The notes under the pieces: model-generated
Database searches by the model: none
What the model was told of the DNA's origin: nothing
The model's input: only the letters and a program-made list of their open reading frames with translations
Made by a program: the position numbers and the translations under genes
Origin: Paenibacillus andongensis
Lineage (GTDB): Bacteria; Bacillota; Bacilli; Paenibacillales; NBRC-103111
NCBI RefSeq assembly: GCF_025369935.1
Contig: NZ_CP104467.1
Coordinates: 2,611,001-2,675,000, forward strand
Length of the DNA stretch: 64,000 bases
Direction of reading: 5' to 3'
Shown here: in pieces, positions 58,201-64,000 of the stretch
Numbering within the stretch: position 1 is the first letter of the stretch
Layout: every line of letters starts with the position of its first letter

Positions 58201-61200
58201 TTCGCTCAAGAAGGTACCGAAGTAGGTCGGTTGGTAGAACAGTTCGTTCGACCGTTCGATTTATCGAAGGCGCCTCTGCTTCACGTAGGTCTGATTCATC
58301 TACAGCCTGGACGTCATCTATTCCTTTTCGATATGCATCATATCATTTCTGATGGCGTATCGATGGCAATCCTCATTGACGAATTCGTCCGTTTGTATCA
58401 AAGCGAAGTATTGCCGGAACTTTCGATCCATTATAAAGATTTTGCTGTGTGGCAGAACGCGTTTTTCCAATCGGAATTCATGCAAATGCAGGAGACTTAC
58501 TGGTTATCCCAGTTTGAAGGAGAAATTCCGATACTTGATTTGCCAACCGATTTCTCCAGACCTTCCATCCAAAGCTTTGAAGGCGATTATATAACCGCTC
58601 TCTCAGGTAAAGAGCTGGCTGACAGGCTCAAACGACTTGCCGCCGAAACCGGCACAACGCTGTACATGGTGCTGTTAGCTGCTTATCATGTGCTGATGTC
58701 CAAATACAGCGGGCAGGAAGACATCGTGATCGGAACGCCGATCGCCGGGAGACCGCGTGCGGAGCTTGAGCCTGTTATCGGGATGTTCGTCAACACACTG
58801 GCACTGCGCAACCGTTCGGAAGGCGGGCAGACGTTCAAGCAGTTTTTGGCGTCGGTAAAAGATACAACACTTGGAGCATTCGAGCACCAAGATTATCCTT
58901 TCGAATCTCTCGTCGACAAGCTGAATATGGCCCGCGATTTAAGCCGCAACCCGTTGTTTGACACCATGTTCAGCATGCAGAACATTTCTGTTCAGGCGGC
59001 GCAAATGGAAGGGCTCCAATTTACGCCTTATGAAACGGAGAGCCGAATTGCCAAATTCGATCTTTCGATGGAAGCAACGGACGAAGAGGATCAAATCCGC
59101 TTCAATTTGGAATACAGCACGCGGTTATTTACCCGGGCGACGGTGGAAAGATTAGCGGACCACTATTTGCGGGCGCTCCATCAAATCGTCTCGAACCCCG
59201 ATAGCTTGCTAGCTGAGATCGATATACTTAGCGCTGCAGAGAGGCATGAGATCATTCATTTATTTAACGATACGAGAGAACCGTTCAACCTGGATGTGAC
59301 GATGCCGCAGCTGTTCGAGCAACAAGCGGCGCAAACGCCGGATCGCATCGCGGTCAGCTTCGAAGGAACGCACATCACTTACCGCGAGTTGAATGAGCGG
59401 GCAGATCAGTTAGCTCGTTACTTGCTTTTAAAAGGGATGAAGCAGGAGGATTTGGCGGCCATCTTGCTGCACCGTTCACCAAAGATGATTGTGTGCATCC
59501 TTGCCATTTGGAAGGCGGGCGGCGCTTATGTGCCTATCGATCCGGATTATCCGCCGCAAAGAATTCGCGATATGCTTGCTGATTCTGGCGCTGTGTGCCT
59601 GCTGACTGAAATGCCATACGTAACGCCTGAAATCGAACAAGACTGTAACGGAGTAATCATTCCGATGGATACGGTCGATGAGGTCATCCGCCAAGTAGAA
59701 GCAGAGAATGGAATCCTCCCGGTACCGGGATCCAATAACCTTGCTTATGTCATTTATACATCCGGTTCGACCGGCAAGCCGAAGGGCGCCATGCTGGAGC
59801 ATGCAGGCATGCTGAATCATATGGATGCGATGATCAACGCCTTCGATCTGGACGAACAAAGTGTCATAGTCCAGAATGCCCCGCACTGCTTCGATATTTC
59901 CGTCTGGCAGTTGGTTACCGCTTTAGTGATTGGTGGCCGGACGGCGATGTACAGTCATGAACTCGTGTTGAATGTACGTGAGTTTATGAAGCAAGTGGCG
60001 GAAGACAAGGCAACCGTTCTGGAGGTAGTCGTTTCGTATATGACCGCGATGCTGGATTTACCTGAAGTCGTACCGCTTCCCGATCTGCAATATGTGCTGG
60101 TGACCGGGGAGTCGATCAAACCTCCGCTGGCGCGAAAATGGTTCGAGCGCTATCCGCACGTGAAGCTGGTCAACGCATACGGGCCAACTGAAGCGTCGGA
60201 TGACATTACGTTGTACGAAATGGATGAAGCGCCGGAACTGGAAACGGTGCCGATCGGCAAGCCGGTGCAAAACCTGCATGTTTACATCGTTGACCCGTAT
60301 ATGAAGCTTGTGCCTATCGGCGTTCAAGGCGAATTATGTGTGTCCGGCATCGGGGTTGGGCGCGGCTATTTGAATGACCCGGAGAGAACGAAGAAAGTGT
60401 TCATGGAGGACCCATTCCGCAGCGAAACTGGTATTCGTTTGTACAAAACAGGTGACTTGGCACGTTTCCTGCCGGACGGCAATTTGGAATATATCGGACG
60501 GGTAGATCATCAAGTTAAAATACGAGGCTACCGAATCGAGCTCGGCGAAATCGAGGCTATTTTGCTGAAACAATCGGGGATCAAAGAAACCGTAGTCATT
60601 GATCGGATGGATTCCCATAGTCAAAAGTACTTATGCGCATACTTCGTTTCTGACGAATTGATGCCAGCTTCTGAGCTGAAAGAAAGCTTAAGCAAGGAGC
60701 TTCCTGCCTATATGGTGCCGTCATACTTTGTTCAAATGGATCAGCTTCCCTTGACTCCGAACGGTAAAATTAACCGCAAAGCACTACCCGAGCCGGATGG
60801 TGGGCATGAGAACAACTATACGGCACCGTCAAATGCAACGGAGGATAATCTCTGCGGTATCTGGCAGCATATTCTCGGAATCGGCCGGATCGGCATTCAT
60901 GATAACTTTTTTGAATTGGGCGGCCATTCTCTGAAAGCGATGATGCTCCTCGCCCAGATTCATCGTGAAACGGGTGTGGAAGTGCCGCTGCGCATGCTGT
61001 TCGAGATGCCGACGGTGCAGCAGATTGCCAAGTTTATTGACCAATCCGCATCGCACAATTACCAGTCGATTGGGCCTGCTGATGAGCAGGAATATTACCC
61101 GCTGTCATCCGCTCAAAAACGGATGTTCATTCTGCAGCAGTTTGAGTCGGGCAGCGTCGGTTATAACATGCCGGATGTGATGCTGATCGAAGGCGAGCTA

Positions 61201-64000
61201 GATTTTGAGAGATTTGAGCAGGCTTATCGGGCACTTGTTCGTCGGCACGAAGTACTTCGCACCTCATTCCATACCGTGGATGGGGAGCCGAGGCAGAAGG
61301 TACATGCGGATGCCGAACTGACGGTTCAAATCGAGGTCTTCCAGGCTGATTCAGACGAAGCTGCCGCTCAACTTGTGCAGTCTATCATTCGTCCGTTCAA
61401 GCTAAGTGAAGCGCCATTGATTCGCGCAGCTTTGATCCGAAGGGCGGACGATCAGCATGTCTTTGTTTTAGATATGCATCATATCGTTTCAGACGGTGTC
61501 TCAAGCAGCATCATTGTGAATGATTTTGCTGCGCTTTACACGGGCGCTGATCGGCCAAAGCTGACTATCCAGTACAAGGATTTTGCGGTATGGCAAAATG
61601 AACAATTCCAAAGCGGTGTCATGCTGAGGCACGAGCAATATTGGTTAAGCAAGTTTGCCGGCGAAGTGCCGCTGCTAAATCTCGCAACCGATTATCCTAG
61701 ACCGCAAGTGAAAAGCTTCGAAGGGGACTTTATCGCTTTCGGCTCCGGCCCTAAAAGGATGGAGCTACTGAACCGATTGGCTGCTTCACAGGGAACGACG
61801 CTGTATATGGTGCTCCTCGCCGCATTTAATGTGCTGCTTGCCAAATATTCCGGTCAGGATGATCTAGTGGTGGGAACACCAATTGCCGGCAGACCGCATG
61901 CGGACGTGGAAAATGTTGTCGGGATGTTCGTCAATACGTTAGCGCTGCGGAGCCAGCCAGAAGCCGGATTGACGTTCCGTAACTTCCTTCAGCAAGTCAA
62001 AGAAACTGCGCTGCAGGCATACGAGCATCAGGACTACCCGTTCGAGCTGTTGGTAGAAAATTTGGGCTTACAAAGGGACTTAAGCCGTAATCCGCTGTTC
62101 GATACAATCTTTATTTTCCAAAATACAGATGAAGCGGTGATCGAACTTAACGAACTGCAGTTCAAACCGTTCCCTCTCGAACATAACGTCGCCAAATTCG
62201 ATCTCGCGTTAACAGCGGTTGAGACCGAAGGTGAGATCGGATTTAATCTGGCGTACAGCACCAAATTGTTTAACAAAGCAACCGTAGAGCGTATGGGCCG
62301 CCATTTGTTAAAACTGATCGACAACTTATTAGATCGTCCTGATACGTTGTTAGCTGAGGTTGATCTCATGACGGAAGATGAGCTTTCGCAAATAGCTCTC
62401 TTCAACGCAACGCAGACAGACGTGCTAAACGAAAAGCCGCTGCACGGGCTGTTTGAGGAGCAGGCGGCGCGAACTCCAGAACAGATGGCAGTCGTCTGTG
62501 CGGACCGGCAGCTGACCTATGCGGAGTTGAATACGAAGGCTAACCAGTTGGCAAGAACGCTGCGGGTTAAGGGCGTTCGCCCGGAGACGCGGGTAGGCAT
62601 TATGGCCGACCGCTCGCTCGAGCTGATCGTCGGTATCATGGCGATATTGAAAGCTGGCGGCGCGTATGTGCCGATTGATCCGCAGTATCCGCAAGAACGA
62701 ATTCGCTACATGCTAGAGGATAGCGGTACTGCGATCGTGCTGACTCAGGAGCGATTGATCGTGGGCATGAGCGGTGAGTTAAAGGCGGCTTTCTCCGGAG
62801 AGCTGCTGGATTTGAACGACAATCAACACTATGCTGCGGACGGTTCCAATCTGCAGCAGGTCAATGCGCAGACGGATTTGGCTTACATCATTTATACGTC
62901 GGGTACGACGGGTAAACCGAAAGGCGTCATGATCGAGCACCGCAGCATCGCCGGCAATCTCTTATGGAGAAAGTCGGAATATGAGCTGAGCACAAAAGAC
63001 AATGTACTGCAGCTGTTCTCATTTGCTTTTGACGGTTTCGTGACAAGCTTCTTTACTCCGATTCTGGCGGGAGCCACGGTTATTCTGCCGCAGGAAGAAG
63101 AAGCAAAGGACCCCGTCGCTATCAAAAAGCAAATCGCGGAGCATCGCATTACGCATTTCATCAGCGTGCCAAGCTTGTACGCAGCGCTGCTCGACTGTAT
63201 GAACACCGATGAAGCTGGCTCGCTGCGTATCATTACGGTTGCCGGCGAAAAGGTGAACAAACCTGTGATCGAGCGCAGCAAGCAGCTTTTCCCGCACATC
63301 GAGCTTGTGAATGAATACGGTCCTACGGAAAGCAGCGTCGTAGCCACATTCCTGCGAGACCTGACGCCAGATAAGGACATTACAATCGGCCGTCCGATCG
63401 CAAATACGCAAGTGTACATTGTGAATGAAACCGATCATCATCTGCAGCCGATCGGCATCATTGGCGAGCTGTGTATTGCAGGGGACGGTTTGGCCCGAGG
63501 ATATTTGAATCGTGAGGACCTGACGAGCGAAAAATTTGTCGCGAATCCATTCACTTCCATAGCAGGGACAAGTGAACGGTTGTACAAAACGGGAGATCTT
63601 GCCCGGTTCCTGCCAGACGGTACGATCGAATACATCGGACGCCTCGACGAGCAGGTGAAAATCAGGGGCTACCGGATCGAACTGGAAGAAATAGAAGCAG
63701 TTCTCCTCAGACATGAATATGTGCAAGAAGCTGTCGTCGTGACGGAAGAAATGAACGGAGAAGAGGTACTTTGCGCATACTTGGTTGCAGGCGTTAGCCA
63801 GGACATGGCACAGCTGAGGGCGTATCTTTCCTCCGAGCTGCCGGCATACATGGTCCCGAGCTATTTCATCCGTATGGAAGCCATGCCGCTGACTCCGAAT
63901 GGTAAGCTGGATAAAAAATCGCTGCCGAAGCCGGATGAAAGCACCTTGGCCCGCGCAGCTTATGTCACACCTCGTAACGCAACGGAGGAGCGTCTCGCCG
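52219..64000 (+). CDS. NRPS 4 (partial): half C domain plus at least four modules (Thr, Val, X, Tyr-like)
   Basis: The frame opens at ATG 52219 behind TAGGAGGATG and stays open to the right edge (more than 3927 residues, 3' end missing). Domains: the C-terminal lobe only of a C domain (1-255, starting near [11 protein letters not shown], no HHxxxDG), A1 (260-760), T1 (Ser813), C (His1000), A2 (1311-1808), T2 (Ser1858), C (His2040), A3 (2348-2858), T3 (Ser2904), C (His3087), A4 (3395-3904), then the start of T4. Pocket codes: A1 DFWNIGMVH (Thr), A2 DAFWLGGTF (Val), A3 DIWELTADD (unassigned), A4 DGTITAEVV (Tyr-like). A1 is nearly a copy of NRPS 1 A3, and A2 of NRPS 3 A2. The A3 framework ([21 protein letters not shown]) differs from all others here. 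No E or TE domain is reached, so chain end and release chemistry are unknown. Confidence 0.95.
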   Translation, partial: MIDKYSQNMMLAGGQFEKEQQYWLNKLQGEIVLSEFPRDADRSAAIPDKMSAMKYDLPSELSQKLQHITSKSDFALYMILLSGVTYILHRYTSQAEIIVGMPVFKQNKQSSVLVNSLLLLQMTFMQDTCTFKQWLTAVKETIQSANEHQNYPYAKLAELLDLPKGSGDKPYLPTLVLLESIHDSSVANHVQSNVIFQFSKAEEQVELVIQYNTGIYSEFLMKQIVFHLIHFLRSALNEPDRSLAEFEFISMAEKMTLLDEFNQTGAAFPKEQTIHGLFEEQVLRTPDRVAASCGEEQLTYRQLNERADSLARNLRSHGVGPDVRVGLLVERSLDMIVGILATLKAGGAYVPLDPDYPQERTQFMLADSGARVLLTQPHLTGKVPYDGVVLDMSDDELYAGDSADLEPVNGPHDMAYIIYTSGTTGKPKGVMIEHQNVVRLLVHDRLQFDFNERDVWTVFHSFCFDFSVWEMYGALLYGGRCVVVPKTTAQNPKAFAQLLRQEQVTVLNQTPTAFYTLIQEELQQQSKGLSIRYVIFGGEALNPLMLKPWKMKYPDTLLINMYGITETTVHVTYKEITDREIETNLSNIGRPIPTLTSYIFDAQRRLVPIGVVGELYVGGDGVARGYLNREELTAERFVMNPYKPEERLYRSGDLARLLPSGEMEYFGRIDHQVKIRGHRIELGEIETQLLLHERIKEVTVLAQDDEQGQKFLCAYFISDGELTVSELRAHIGSDLPAYMIPSHFVKLDKIPLTANGKIDRKALPKPEGGLDSGTAYVAPRTELEAGLAQIWQDVLGCGQVGVLDDFFALGGHSLKAMSLITALHKAYEVEVPLSLMFETPNIEAVARYIEAFDAESSGFLAIRPAPQQDVYPVSSAQKRMFIINQFEGSGTGYNMPGVFNLKGKLDRNRLEQAFRQLIERHETLRTSFETVNGEPFQRIHAYVPFEIRYTEVDGGEPSRVEVEALIRSFIQPFDLNVAPLLRVGLIQLADDHYIFMCDMHHIISDGVSMSILVNEFTELYHGAELPELSVQYKDFAVWQHDGLQSEKLKKQEAYWLDLFEGELPQLELPTDYARPAVQSFEGDHVSLQAEKRILDGIKRIAAETGTTLYMVLLAAYNVLLSKYSGKEDIIVGTPTAGRSHADVEGIIGMFVGTLAMRNKPEGHKTFKQFLAEVRLGAMMAYTHQDYPFELLLEKLNIVRDISRNPLFDTMFMVQNIDVQEAGFEELQVEPYAVENYISKFDLSLEAKEAANGLSVHIEYSTNLFERETVERMGRHYLVLLESIVQEPERKLAELDMLSEEERRQILADFNDTQTDYPSEMTIAALFERQARQTPDHPAIEWKGQQLTYRQLNEQANRLARTLIAQGVGPDHVVGLMAEHKLELMVGLLGILKAGGAFLLLDLDVPVERMKFMLEDSGARIILTERHLRQQTTAFAFAQVIFLDDEVVVYNSDCSNLVLPGSSRDLAYVIYTSGSTGKPKGVLIEQRSVVRLVKETNYVQWSADERILQTGALGFDAITFEIFGALLNGGTLYLTEKSVILDSEQLGAFIAEHRITTMWLTSPLFNQLSQENAELFRGVHQLLVGGDALSPSHINHVRSKCPDLRLINGYGPTENTTFSTTFRIERDYEGSIPIGRPISNSTAYIVNKYNQLQPVGVPGELYVGGHGVARGYANRPELTAETFVPNPFIAGEMMYRTGDLAKWLPDGTIEYRGRIDQQVKIRGYRIELGEIEAELMKHPIMKDAVVIAREDASGQKFLCAYIVAEQELGAPEIKAFLAQELPSYMVPAYVVQLEKLPLTVNGKIDRRELPEPEGGLGLGTAYAAPRNMAEEQLAAIWQDVLGVPQVGIRDDFFQLGGHSLKAMTLLARIKQQLQVNVPLRVLFESPTIERLAQHIAQADRETYTALKPVEQRDYYPVSSAQKRMFILGQFEGSGTAYNMPGVMFIEGELNLERFKQSFIRLVERHESLRTSFSVVDGEPVQTVHRNLQFEIEYIDFAQEGTEVGRLVEQFVRPFDLSKAPLLHVGLIHLQPGRHLFLFDMHHIISDGVSMAILIDEFVRLYQSEVLPELSIHYKDFAVWQNAFFQSEFMQMQETYWLSQFEGEIPILDLPTDFSRPSIQSFEGDYITALSGKELADRLKRLAAETGTTLYMVLLAAYHVLMSKYSGQEDIVIGTPIAGRPRAELEPVIGMFVNTLALRNRSEGGQTFKQFLASVKDTTLGAFEHQDYPFESLVDKLNMARDLSRNPLFDTMFSMQNISVQAAQMEGLQFTPYETESRIAKFDLSMEATDEEDQIRFNLEYSTRLFTRATVERLADHYLRALHQIVSNPDSLLAEIDILSAAERHEIIHLFNDTREPFNLDVTMPQLFEQQAAQTPDRIAVSFEGTHITYRELNERADQLARYLLLKGMKQEDLAAILLHRSPKMIVCILAIWKAGGAYVPIDPDYPPQRIRDMLADSGAVCLLTEMPYVTPEIEQDCNGVIIPMDTVDEVIRQVEAENGILPVPGSNNLAYVIYTSGSTGKPKGAMLEHAGMLNHMDAMINAFDLDEQSVIVQNAPHCFDISVWQLVTALVIGGRTAMYSHELVLNVREFMKQVAEDKATVLEVVVSYMTAMLDLPEVVPLPDLQYVLVTGESIKPPLARKWFERYPHVKLVNAYGPTEASDDITLYEMDEAPELETVPIGKPVQNLHVYIVDPYMKLVPIGVQGELCVSGIGVGRGYLNDPERTKKVFMEDPFRSETGIRLYKTGDLARFLPDGNLEYIGRVDHQVKIRGYRIELGEIEAILLKQSGIKETVVIDRMDSHSQKYLCAYFVSDELMPASELKESLSKELPAYMVPSYFVQMDQLPLTPNGKINRKALPEPDGGHENNYTAPSNATEDNLCGIWQHILGIGRIGIHDNFFELGGHSLKAMMLLAQIHRETGVEVPLRMLFEMPTVQQIAKFIDQSASHNYQSIGPADEQEYYPLSSAQKRMFILQQFESGSVGYNMPDVMLIEGELDFERFEQAYRALVRRHEVLRTSFHTVDGEPRQKVHADAELTVQIEVFQADSDEAAAQLVQSIIRPFKLSEAPLIRAALIRRADDQHVFVLDMHHIVSDGVSSSIIVNDFAALYTGADRPKLTIQYKDFAVWQNEQFQSGVMLRHEQYWLSKFAGEVPLLNLATDYPRPQVKSFEGDFIAFGSGPKRMELLNRLAASQGTTLYMVLLAAFNVLLAKYSGQDDLVVGTPIAGRPHADVENVVGMFVNTLALRSQPEAGLTFRNFLQQVKETALQAYEHQDYPFELLVENLGLQRDLSRNPLFDTIFIFQNTDEAVIELNELQFKPFPLEHNVAKFDLALTAVETEGEIGFNLAYSTKLFNKATVERMGRHLLKLIDNLLDRPDTLLAEVDLMTEDELSQIALFNATQTDVLNEKPLHGLFEEQAARTPEQMAVVCADRQLTYAELNTKANQLARTLRVKGVRPETRVGIMADRSLELIVGIMAILKAGGAYVPIDPQYPQERIRYMLEDSGTAIVLTQERLIVGMSGELKAAFSGELLDLNDNQHYAADGSNLQQVNAQTDLAYIIYTSGTTGKPKGVMIEHRSIAGNLLWRKSEYELSTKDNVLQLFSFAFDGFVTSFFTPILAGATVILPQEEEAKDPVAIKKQIAEHRITHFISVPSLYAALLDCMNTDEAGSLRIITVAGEKVNKPVIERSKQLFPHIELVNEYGPTESSVVATFLRDLTPDKDITIGRPIANTQVYIVNETDHHLQPIGIIGELCIAGDGLARGYLNREDLTSEKFVANPFTSIAGTSERLYKTGDLARFLPDGTIEYIGRLDEQVKIRGYRIELEEIEAVLLRHEYVQEAVVVTEEMNGEEVLCAYLVAGVSQDMAQLRAYLSSELPAYMVPSYFIRMEAMPLTPNGKLDKKSLPKPDESTLARAAYVTPRNATEERLA

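Noticed and set aside
20000..63900. Many long open frames on the minus strand (up to about 275 codons) inside the NRPS genes
   Set aside because: They are antisense shadows of GC-biased A and C domain codons. The same shadows recur at equivalent places in each module, and their arginine/histidine-rich products resemble no family.
19570..64000. Known lipopeptide clusters: polymyxin, fusaricidin, fengycin/plipastatin, iturin, tridecaptin, bacitracin
   Set aside because: Module number and code order do not fit. There is no run of Dab codes, more than six modules, no PKS parts, and the Thr-Orn-Thr-Tyr-Phe opening differs from fengycin's Glu-Orn order.
1..64000. rRNA, tRNA, intact insertion sequences, CRISPR arrays
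   Set aside because: No conserved rRNA or tRNA sequence blocks, no transposase frame and no regularly spaced repeats were seen. Repeated core motifs are NRPS domains.

Overview
The window looks like a chromosomal segment of a Paenibacillus-type Gram-positive bacterium. The basis is very large Bacillales-style non-ribosomal peptide synthetases (NRPSs) with classical GrsA/TycC-like specificity codes, strong GGAGG-type ribosome binding sites, copper-amine-oxidase-N and beta-propeller secreted proteins, and moderate GC. The species cannot be named from the sequence alone.

Layout. Positions 1-4500 hold the tail of an unidentified gene and a three-gene aspartate/dicarboxylate unit: SDF-family symporter, aspartase, and ACT-domain malic enzyme. 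It has a cre-like palindrome and three TAGATT repeats in front and a hairpin behind. Positions 4500-8410 hold an MFS exporter and a convergent secreted beta-propeller protein sharing a bidirectional terminator. Positions 8640-14280 hold a 53-codon gene with its own terminator, a 702-aa secreted protein of unknown function, and a MacA/MacB-like tripartite ABC system with tightly coupled reading frames. Positions 14290-18290 hold an Sfp-type phosphopantetheinyl transferase, a membrane-anchored alpha/beta hydrolase and, convergently, a secreted lipase.

From 18736 to the right edge everything is one NRPS locus on the + strand: a type II thioesterase and four synthetases of 5693, 2560, 2559 and more than 3927 residues. 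The last runs out of the window. I count 13 adenylation domains. The order is starter C, then modules 1-5 (A codes: Thr, Orn, Thr, Tyr-like, Phe + E); modules 6-7 (unassigned, Thr + E); modules 8-9 (Pro, Val) followed by a free C domain; and modules 10-13 (Thr, Val, unassigned, Tyr-like). The predicted product begins acyl-Thr-Orn-Thr-Tyr-D-Phe-X-D-(allo)Thr-Pro-Val-Thr-Val-X-Tyr and continues beyond the window. It matches no lipopeptide I can recall (not polymyxin, fusaricidin, fengycin, iturin, tridecaptin or bacitracin), so this is the best candidate for an undescribed system.

How the genes may work together: the Sfp-type enzyme would prime the carrier domains, the type II thioesterase would clear mis-primed ones, and the MacAB-like pump or MFS protein could export the product. 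The pump and MFS roles are inferred from neighbourhood only. The third and fourth synthetases meet at an unusual junction: a complete C domain at the end of one protein, then a C domain lacking its N-terminal catalytic lobe at the start of the next. The short gap between those two genes carries a tandem hairpin repeat.
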